A DNA stretch of 64,000 nucleotides from Nocardioides limicola (lineage in GTDB: Bacteria > Actinomycetota > Actinomycetes > Propionibacteriales > Nocardioidaceae): contig NZ_JAERJA010000002.1 in the NCBI RefSeq assembly GCF_016827675.1, forward strand, positions 1 to 64,000. The letters run 5' to 3'. Shown here one piece after another: positions 57,994 through 64,000 of this stretch. Positions within the stretch are counted from its first letter, which is position 1. The number at the start of each line of letters is the position of its first letter. The notes beneath the pieces were generated by a model. That model made no database searches and was not told the DNA's origin. It saw nothing but the letters and a program-made list of their open reading frames with translations. A program made the translations under genes and the position numbers.

Positions 57994-58434
57994 TCAGGCG
58001 GCCGCCGACCGCTGCCGCTCCCCCGGGTCGACGGGCTCCGCGGAGTCGGTGACGCCGGCCGGGGAGCCGTCCGGGCGGGGGTTGCGGACGAACTGCGACC
58101 TCCCCTTGGAGAGGTCGTGCCCGACCGCCAGCGCCTCCACCTCCCACGAGGTGATCTCCATCCCCGAGGTGTTCGTCCATTTGGTGGCGTTGAGGCGACC
58201 GACCACGACCACCGGGTCGCCACTGCTCAGCGAGGCCGCGCAGTTCTCGGCCAGGCCCCGCCACGCGGTCACCGTGTACCACTGCGTGTCGGCGTCGACC
58301 CACTGGTCGTCCTTGCGGTTGTACCGCCGCGGCGTGCAGGCGAGTCGGAAGGTCGCCACCGGGGCGTCCCCGGCCTGCCGGGTGGTCACGTCGTTGCCCA
58401 GCCAGCCGGCCAGGGTCACCATCGCTTCGTTCAT
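57994..58434 (-). CDS. Single-stranded DNA-binding protein paralogue without acidic tip
   Basis: The 146-residue OB-fold protein starts MNEAMVTLAGWLGNDVTTRQ. It contains VATFRLACTPRRYNRKDDQW, the conserved TQWYTVTAWRGLAENCAASL, SSGDPVVVVGRLNATKW and SWEVEALAVGHDLSKG. The C-terminus ends PGERQRSAAA and lacks the acidic DDDIPF-type tip that recruits partners in the main SSB. It is thus a second SSB, such as SsbB, whose actinobacterial forms also lack the tip. AGAGGA precedes the ATG at 58434. Confidence 0.92.
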   Translation of the reverse strand: MNEAMVTLAGWLGNDVTTRQAGDAPVATFRLACTPRRYNRKDDQWVDADTQWYTVTAWRGLAENCAASLSSGDPVVVVGRLNATKWTNTSGMEITSWEVEALAVGHDLSKGRSQFVRNPRPDGSPAGVTDSAEPVDPGERQRSAAA

Positions 58435-58581
58435 CGGTCGTCCTCTGGTTCGGTGCCGCTCCCGGTGGAGCCGCCTCGTCCCCAAGGGTGCCGAGAGTCT
58501 GCGCGCTGGGTCAGGGGTGATTCACGGCCTGTGGAGAACCCACCGTCGCCGTGCCCCTGTGCAGCCGAACCGGCCCGTGAC
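58435..58581. other. Intergenic region with no recognised feature
   Basis: These 147 bp lie between the GTPase stop and the SSB start, both on the minus strand. I see the SSB ribosome binding site and GC-rich DNA, but no clear terminator. Confidence 0.5.
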
Positions 58582-60237
58582 TCAGGAGGTCGCCCGCTCA
58601 ATGCCGGCGCGCACCCGCCCGTACGCCGCCAGCTCCGCGTTGATCGGCACCACCACGAGCTCATTGGCGACGTCGGCCACCGCGTGATGCAGCCGACGCT
58701 CGGCGGTCCGTGCCCGCGATCTCGCCGTCGCCGACACCAGGAAGCGACAGATCCCCGCCAAGAGGATCCCCGCCGCCAGACCGCCGAGCAGCATCAACGT
58801 CGGCACCGCCACCCCCGAGACCTGCGGGGCGGCAGGCATCGTGAACTGCAGGAAGCCCGACAGAGCGGTGGCACCGAGCCACCCGGCCCCGGTCACCGCA
58901 GTGAGGACCAGCAGCCACTGCACCACCCGCACCGTCGACGCCCACCACGGGAGCCGGCGAACCCCCAGGTCGGTGCCGGCCAGCGCCGTGTCCAACGCGT
59001 CGGTGAGATCGTCGATGCGCGACAGCGACGCTTCGCGGAGCGCGGTCGCCCACGACGGACGCAGGCCCACCGAGGCGGCGTCGGCCAACTCCCGGACCGC
59101 GGCATCCACCCGGGCACGCTGCACCGGCGTCGGCTCGGGGACCGATGTCCGCGGCATCGCAGTCAACTCCCGGCCGGCAGCGCCGAGGTCGAGATGCAGG
59201 CGCTTCAGCGGATCCGGCTTGAACCGGGAGACCCAGGCGATCCCCGGCCACCCGGTGGCCCGGCCCGCCCGCACCCTGGTGGAGGCGCGCACCGCCTCGA
59301 TCACGGTCGGTACGCCGGCAGCCTCGGCCAGCGCCTCGGTGAGATCCTCGACCCGCTCGCTGGACAGGGACGTCGGCCGGGCCGAACCCGACACCGTGGA
59401 GAGCGCCTCGGCCGCCTGCAGAACGTCGGCCGAGAGCCTGGTCTTGGTGGCCTTCTTCCGGGCCACCCGCTTGGCGATCTCGGCGCGGATCTCGTCCATC
59501 CCCCAGCCCTGGCGGGCGCTGGCACCGATCACCGGCGTGTCGACCAGGCCGTCGGCGTCGAGCAGTCGGCGTACGTCGTCGAGCATCGCCTGCCGTCGTG
59601 CCTCGGGGACGCTGTCGATGTGGTTGAGGACCACCAGGGTCACGTCGGCATGGCCGGCCATCGGCTTGAGGTACCGGTCGTGCACCGCGGCGTCGGCGTA
59701 CTTCTGCGGGTCCAGGACCCAGATGAGCATGTCGGCGTGGGTGACCAGCCGGTCCACCTCGAGGTGGTGGGAGACCTCGGTGGAGTCGTGGTCGGGCAGA
59801 TCCAGCAGCACCACGCCCTGCAGCGCGTTGTCCTCGCGGGCGGTGTCGAGCATCGAGTCCCGGGTCACCTGGTGCCGGGGGGCGATCCCGAGCCACTCCA
59901 GCAGCTCCTCGGCACCCTCACGCCCCCACACGCAGGCGGTCGCCCAGGAGGTGGTGGGCCGCCGCACCCCGACCGCGGAGAGTTCCAGGCCGGTGAGGTT
60001 GTTGAAGGTCGACGACTTGCCCGACCCGGTGGCGCCGGCGATCGCGACCACCGTGTGCTCCGCGGAGAGCTTGAGCCTGCTGCTGACCCGGTCGAGCACC
60101 ACCTGGACGTTGTCCAGGACCGTGTCGTCCACCCGGCCACGCGCCTCGTCGACCGCAGTCTGCAGTCCGGCGACACGCTCGCCGAGGTCGGAACCGCGGG
60201 TCACCAGTCGCCTGGCACCCTCCAGCAAGGACGTCAT
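58582..60237 (-). CDS. Membrane-associated GTPase (second of a pair)
   Basis: The 551-residue protein has an N-terminal GTPase domain: VVAIAGATGSGKSSTFNNLT (P-loop), RPTT (switch I), DLPDHDSTEVSHH (switch II) and LVVLNHIDSVPEARR (NHxD in place of NKxD). A helical region follows, then two hydrophobic helices near residues 420-490 (VVQWLLVLTAVTGAGWLGAT; VPTLMLLGGLAAGILLAGIC). It resembles YfjP/dynamin-like GTPases. The ATG at 60237 has GAGGGAG upstream. It is 46 bp after the first GTPase gene. Pairing of a soluble and a membrane GTPase recalls bacterial dynamin pairs; that link is an inference. Confidence 0.82.
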   Translation of the reverse strand: MTSLLEGARRLVTRGSDLGERVAGLQTAVDEARGRVDDTVLDNVQVVLDRVSSRLKLSAEHTVVAIAGATGSGKSSTFNNLTGLELSAVGVRRPTTSWATACVWGREGAEELLEWLGIAPRHQVTRDSMLDTAREDNALQGVVLLDLPDHDSTEVSHHLEVDRLVTHADMLIWVLDPQKYADAAVHDRYLKPMAGHADVTLVVLNHIDSVPEARRQAMLDDVRRLLDADGLVDTPVIGASARQGWGMDEIRAEIAKRVARKKATKTRLSADVLQAAEALSTVSGSARPTSLSSERVEDLTEALAEAAGVPTVIEAVRASTRVRAGRATGWPGIAWVSRFKPDPLKRLHLDLGAAGRELTAMPRTSVPEPTPVQRARVDAAVRELADAASVGLRPSWATALREASLSRIDDLTDALDTALAGTDLGVRRLPWWASTVRVVQWLLVLTAVTGAGWLGATALSGFLQFTMPAAPQVSGVAVPTLMLLGGLAAGILLAGICRFLVSATARSRARTAERRLHHAVADVANELVVVPINAELAAYGRVRAGIERATS

Positions 60238-60283
60238 GTGCTCCCTCAAGTTCGGATGGTCTGGATGAGAACTCTAGTGGCGG

Positions 60284-62014
60284 TCAGAAGGACGAGCCGT
60301 GCTCCCCCACCCGATGCTGAGCGGCGTACCTGAGGTCGTCGATCTTGCGGACGCACTCGCGGAGCCGCTCCACCACCGTGGTGTCGGTCGGGGCGGCTGC
60401 GAGCAGGGCGTGGAACCGGGCACGTTCGCCCTGCATCAGCTCCGCGACCCGTCGATCCAGGTCGTCGCGGGCGGTGGCGATGAGACGGCGTACCGCCTGA
60501 TCCCCGAAGACCGCCTCGAGCAGCTTCTGACCCAGCACCGCACTGCCCCCCGCGATCCCGACCTCGGCGCCGGTGAGGCCGCCGGTGGAGGCGAACACCA
60601 CCACCATCAGGGACACGCCGAGCCCGTTCACGCCGTAGGCCATGAACCGGGCGGTGCCGCGCTTGTCAGCCCCTTCGGTCCGGACCAGGTCGAGCACCCC
60701 GTGCTGCCAGTCCCGGACCAGCCGCTCCGCGCGCCGCCGGAAGTCCCGGGACGCCCGCGAGACATCGTCGTCGCCAGCAGCCAGCAGCGCAGCGCCGGCC
60801 CCGTGACTGCGCCACGCCTTGGCGGCGCGTTCGGCGGCCCCTTCAGCGTGCTCCAGCAGCAGCGTCTCCAGCCCCGACTCGACCGCAGCAGTCACCCGCT
60901 CGGCCTGCTGGGGCTTGCCTCGTACGGCGTTCACCAGCCGGTCGCGGACCGCGCCGACCTTGGTCTCCAGGGACTTGAGCAGCTCCCCGGTGCCCACGAA
61001 CTCCTGCCAGCGGGCCAGCACTTCGCCGCGCAACAGGGTGCCGTCCGCGGAGGCCTCGTGGATGGCCGCCAGCGCTTCGTCGTAGGCCCGGTCGACGTCC
61101 GCCCGGAGTCCGCTGGCCGCCTCCACCTGCGCGGCGACTGCCTCGGAGACCGCGAACGAACGCCGCGACAGGTTCCGCACGGCACCGTCCAAGGTCTGTT
61201 GCACCACCACGGTGCGGGCGTCGGCGTCCTTGGCGAGGCTGGCCAGCCAGGTCGTCACCTCCGACACCAGCGTGGCCGGCAGCACCCCGTCCGCATCCGG
61301 CACGCCCTCACGGACGGTGAACATCGGTGAGTCCTTGAGCCCACGGCTGGCCAGCATCCTGGCCAGGTGCGCCTCCACTGTGTCGACCGCGTCGTCGGGC
61401 GTCCGGTCCAGCACGATCGCGACGGCGGTCGACCGTTCGGCCGCCTGCTTCAGGAAGTCCCACGGCACCTGGTCGGCGTAGCGGGCCGCGGACGTGACGA
61501 AGAGCCACATGTCGGCGGCGGCCAGCAGCTGTGCGGCCAGGGTGCGGTTCTGCTCCTCGACCGAGTCGATGTCGGGGGCGTCGAGGATCGCCAGGCCGGG
61601 CGGGATCGAATCGACCGCCACCAGCTGCAGCGCCTTGGGGTCATGCGTCTGCCGATCGGTGCGCTGCAGTTCCGGCAGCAGTCGGTCCTGACCGAACCAT
61701 GCCGCGTCGTCGGGGTGGTGCACCAGCACCGGGGAGCGGGTGGTCGGGCGCAGCACGCCCGACTCGGTGACCTTGCGGCCCACGATCGAGTTCACCAAGG
61801 TGGACTTGCCGGCACCGGTGGAGCCGCCGACCACGGCCAGCAGCGGCGCCTCCACGCTCATCGAGCGCGGGATCGCGTAGTCCTCCAACTGGTCGATCAG
61901 CTCGGCGAGCAGGTCACGCTGCTGGGGGGTCTCGGGCAGTTCCAGGGGCAGCCGGACCTCCTGCAGCGCGCCGTGCAGCATCACCAGCGCGGTCAGCATC
62001 GGGGAGTCGTTCAT
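60284..62014 (-). CDS. Dynamin-like GTPase (first of a pair)
   Basis: The 576-residue protein has LLAVVGGSTGAGKSTLVNSI (P-loop), VLRPTTRSPVLVHHPDD (switch I), AILDAPDIDSVEEQNR (DxPD switch II) and VAIVLDRTPDD in the G4 position. A long helical stalk follows. Near the C-terminus is a hydrophobic hairpin (VNGLGVSLMVVVFASTGGLT), then GSAVLGQKLLEAVFGDQAVR, typical of bacterial dynamin-family proteins. The ATG overlaps the PrsW-like gene stop (ATGA). The open frame extends far upstream to 63997 only because of GC-rich shadow sequence. Confidence 0.85.
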   Translation of the reverse strand: MNDSPMLTALVMLHGALQEVRLPLELPETPQQRDLLAELIDQLEDYAIPRSMSVEAPLLAVVGGSTGAGKSTLVNSIVGRKVTESGVLRPTTRSPVLVHHPDDAAWFGQDRLLPELQRTDRQTHDPKALQLVAVDSIPPGLAILDAPDIDSVEEQNRTLAAQLLAAADMWLFVTSAARYADQVPWDFLKQAAERSTAVAIVLDRTPDDAVDTVEAHLARMLASRGLKDSPMFTVREGVPDADGVLPATLVSEVTTWLASLAKDADARTVVVQQTLDGAVRNLSRRSFAVSEAVAAQVEAASGLRADVDRAYDEALAAIHEASADGTLLRGEVLARWQEFVGTGELLKSLETKVGAVRDRLVNAVRGKPQQAERVTAAVESGLETLLLEHAEGAAERAAKAWRSHGAGAALLAAGDDDVSRASRDFRRRAERLVRDWQHGVLDLVRTEGADKRGTARFMAYGVNGLGVSLMVVVFASTGGLTGAEVGIAGGSAVLGQKLLEAVFGDQAVRRLIATARDDLDRRVAELMQGERARFHALLAAAPTDTTVVERLRECVRKIDDLRYAAQHRVGEHGSSF

Positions 62015-63129
62015 GGCACCACCTGGAAGGGGAAGGAGATGTGAGGCCGGGCGGCCTGCATCTGAGCAACGTGCGCACGCCCACGGGAGGCGAAGTCGTG
62101 TGGCGCCGTCCCCCGCAAGTAGCGATGGTGCAGGAATCCGAGCTCGATCGCAGCCTGTTGGTAGTCCTGCATCGCCTGCCGGGCGCCAGCTCCACCGTAC
62201 TGGTTGGCGTGTCGCCGGCTGGCACGGCGGTGCCGGAGGTCCACCAGGTGCGGGATCTCCTCGGCCGGCAGCAGCCCGCGGGCCGCGGCGTCGTGCAGGG
62301 AGTCGTGCAGCAGTCGCTTCTCCGAGCTGCGCAGCCAGATCGCGAAGCCGGTCAGGACCACGAAGCCGGGCACCATCACCAGGAAGTAGGTGAGGATGAA
62401 GCCGACTCCCTCGGCCACGAAGGTGGAGCCGTTCCACAGGGCGTGCCCGAGGACGGCGAAGAAGTAGCCGATCACCGGCGCGGTCCACCGCACCAGCGGC
62501 GAGCGGGTGGTGACCGCCAATCCGACGCCGATGCCGATGGCCGCGGTGAAGAAGGGGTGCGCGAACGGGCTGAACAGGCAGCGGATCACGAAGACCGTGG
62601 TGACTCCCTCGACCCCGCCCGGACCGAGACCGTCGGTGCCGTCGTACGCCGCGGCGAGGTAGAGGATGTTCTCGGTGAAGGCGAACCCGATGCCCACCAT
62701 GCCCGCATAGACGATGCCGTCCAGGATGCCGTCGAGTTCGTGGCGACGCCACCACAACAGCATCAGCAGGAAGAAGCCCTTGGTGGCCTCCTCCGCGAAC
62801 GGGGCCACCACCGCAACGGTGATCGGGCTGTCGAACCCCACGAAGAAGCCGCCGATGCCGTTGATCACCAGCGCTGCCCCGGTGGCCACCAGGGCCCCCC
62901 ACAGCAGGCCGGCGACGAGCAGACTCCGAGGTTCGGGCTCGTAGCGGTCGAGCCACATGAAAGCAGCCAGCACCGGACCGACCGGCAATGCGGCCAGGAT
63001 CACCGCCAGCACCATCGTCGTCGGCGCACCCGAGAGCAGGATCACCAGCAGCAGCGGGATCGAACACAGCACCACCGCCACCGCAACGATGACGGTGAAG
63101 GCAACGCTGTTGCGGTGAGTGACGGGCAT
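62011..63129 (-). CDS. PrsW-family intramembrane metalloprotease
   Basis: The 372-residue membrane protein has about eight helices. Motifs are VVAPFAEEATKGFFLLML (EExxK), VYAGMVGIGFAFTENILYLA (FxxxEN), FSPFAHPFFTAAIGI (His motif) and VLGHALWNGS (HxxxN), all diagnostic of PrsW proteases. The cytosolic C-terminal 100 residues are basic with His-rich patches. In Bacillus, PrsW cleaves an anti-sigma factor; the substrate here is unknown. It is the first gene of an operon with two dynamin-like GTPases. TAGGCT lies 8 bp before the ATG. Confidence 0.9.
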   Translation of the reverse strand: MPVTHRNSVAFTVIVAVAVVLCSIPLLLVILLSGAPTTMVLAVILAALPVGPVLAAFMWLDRYEPEPRSLLVAGLLWGALVATGAALVINGIGGFFVGFDSPITVAVVAPFAEEATKGFFLLMLLWWRRHELDGILDGIVYAGMVGIGFAFTENILYLAAAYDGTDGLGPGGVEGVTTVFVIRCLFSPFAHPFFTAAIGIGVGLAVTTRSPLVRWTAPVIGYFFAVLGHALWNGSTFVAEGVGFILTYFLVMVPGFVVLTGFAIWLRSSEKRLLHDSLHDAAARGLLPAEEIPHLVDLRHRRASRRHANQYGGAGARQAMQDYQQAAIELGFLHHRYLRGTAPHDFASRGRAHVAQMQAARPHISFPFQVVP

Positions 63130-63137
63130 GGTGGCAA

Positions 63138-63143
63138 AGCCTA
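63138..63143 (-). promoter_or_regulatory. -10 box (TAGGCT) for the prsW-GTPase operon
   Basis: TAGGCT ends 8 bp before the ATG at 63129. It is divergent from the pepP box at 63169. Confidence 0.5.
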
Positions 63144-63168
63144 ACCGAGTCCGCGGTGCCCTCCGGCG

Positions 63169-63174
63169 TACAGT
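63169..63174 (+). promoter_or_regulatory. -10 box (TACAGT) for leaderless pepP
   Basis: TACAGT ends 7 bp before the GTG at 63182. Confidence 0.5.
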
Positions 63175-63181
63175 GAAGGGC

Positions 63182-64000
63182 GTGAACGAGAAGGAGTTGG
63201 AGCTGCACACCGAGTCCCACGATCCGGCGGTGCCGGAGGCGTACGCCGCGTTCATGCGCACGGGTTGGGGAGGTCGGGACCTCGAGTTGCCGCCACACCC
63301 GGTCGCTGCCTGGGCGGCGGCGCGTCGGGACCGGCTGGCGCAGGTCTTCCCCGGGGAGCGCCTGGTGGTGCCGGCGGGGAGGTTCAAGGTCCGCGCCAAC
63401 GACACCGACTATCGGTTCCGCTGTGAGACTGCGCACACCTGGCTGTGCGGCAACCAGACCTCGGACGCGGTGCTGGTGATCACCAGCGGGAGTGACGGTG
63501 CCGCGGAGGCGGTGCTCTACGCCCGACCGAGCTCGGGTCGCGACACCGACGAGTTCTTCCGGGACCGGCAGTACGGCGAACTCTGGGTGGGTCGTCGTCC
63601 CTCGCTGCGGGAGATCTCCTCCTCCCTGGGCCTGCCGGTCCGACACCTGGCCGACCTCCCGGAGGCGCTCTCCGGCGACACCAAGACCCGGGTGCTGCGC
63701 GGCGTCGACTCCCGTGTCGACGCCGAGATCGAGCCCGACGCGGAGCGGGACGCGGAGCTGGTCCGCGTGCTCGGCGAGCTGCGGCTGGTCAAGGACGCCT
63801 GGGAGATCAGCGAGCTGCGGACCGCCTGCGACGCGACGGTGCTCGGCTTCTGCGACTCGGTGGCCGAGTGGGACCGGGTGCTCGAGCACGGCGAGCGTTG
63901 GATCGAGGGCACCTTCTTCCGCCGGGCCAGGGCGATGGGCAACGATCTGGGCTACGACTCGATCGTCGGTGGCGGTGCGCACGCCACCACGCTGCACTGG
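63182..64000 (+). CDS. pepP: Xaa-Pro aminopeptidase, N-terminal part (runs off window)
   Basis: 273 codons are visible and open to the window end. The protein begins VNEKELELHTESHDPAVPEA. The N-terminal creatinase/PepP domain is clear: FKVRANDTDYRFRCETAHTW, LYARPSSGRDTDEFFRDRQY, GELWVGRRPSLREI. The linker AELVRVLGELRLVKDAWEIS leads into the catalytic M24 pita-bread domain (GNDLGYDSIVGGGAHATTLH, substrate-side His). The metal ligands are beyond the window. It removes N-terminal residues before proline. Confidence 0.93.
   Translation, partial: MNEKELELHTESHDPAVPEAYAAFMRTGWGGRDLELPPHPVAAWAAARRDRLAQVFPGERLVVPAGRFKVRANDTDYRFRCETAHTWLCGNQTSDAVLVITSGSDGAAEAVLYARPSSGRDTDEFFRDRQYGELWVGRRPSLREISSSLGLPVRHLADLPEALSGDTKTRVLRGVDSRVDAEIEPDAERDAELVRVLGELRLVKDAWEISELRTACDATVLGFCDSVAEWDRVLEHGERWIEGTFFRRARAMGNDLGYDSIVGGGAHATTLHW

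Noticed and set aside
60284..63997. Single 1237-codon minus frame covering the dynamin-like gene and beyond
   Set aside because: Only the part from 62014 down has GTPase motifs. Upstream it runs antisense to pepP and out of frame through the prsW-like gene, whose own motifs are clear in another frame.

Overview
The window is high-GC DNA from an actinobacterium, most likely of the Propionibacteriales (Nocardioides-like). Supporting signs are the strong GC bias at third codon positions, frequent GTG starts, the order rpmE-prfA-prmC-tsaC-wecA-atpIB...C, a two-gene clpP1P2-clpX locus next to tig, and a separate atpH and atpF instead of the mycobacterial fusion. The placement is inferred from gene content and order, not from a database search.

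Layout. 1-1022 is an insertion-sequence-scarred patch: the start of a probable IS256-type transposase, the tail of an IS1380-type transposase, and a broken cobalamin adenosyltransferase pseudogene. 1069-5655 (+) holds a purine permease and a large SWIM/SNF2 helicase. 5687-21403 (-) is a long housekeeping block: DUF2550, the full F1Fo ATP synthase operon, atpI, wecA, tsaC, prmC, prfA, rpmE, a drug-efflux MFS transporter and rho. 21600-28126 (-) carries threonine and lysine synthesis (thrB, thrC, hom, lysA) and argS, followed by tRNA-Arg(CCG) on the other strand. 28352-30832 (-) is accessory: a methyltransferase and two paralogous membrane-anchored proteins of unknown function. 30994-38405 (-) holds clpX, clpP2, clpP1, a lipoprotein, an SRPBCC protein with a lipase and a lipase-like pseudoenzyme, and tig, then tRNA-Pro and tRNA-Gly.

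38708-48017 (-) contains a SpoIIE-type phosphatase, nei, rpiB, an ECF sigma factor with a membrane partner, an HSL-type esterase, a hypothetical protein, metG and chrA. From 48025 the strands alternate: pepN (+), two small envelope genes (-), mscS (+), osmC (-), trHbO (+), a double-hotdog thioesterase (-), a thiolase (+), a MarR regulator (+), ettA (-), an SSB paralogue (-), two GTPases with a PrsW-like protease (-), and the start of an Xaa-Pro aminopeptidase (+) running off the end.

The most unusual items are not whole genes. They are an 83-bp nested inverted repeat with a 40-bp perfect palindromic core after pepN; a perfect match to the KstR operator consensus between the divergent thioesterase and thiolase genes; seventeen starts with an xAnnnT -10 box 6-8 bp before the start codon, which implies frequent leaderless transcription; two in-frame minisatellites in conserved genes (rho and nei); a lipase paralogue that has lost its catalytic serine; and the IS-associated decay of the cobalamin adenosyltransferase. 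I found no CRISPR array, prophage or complete novel system.
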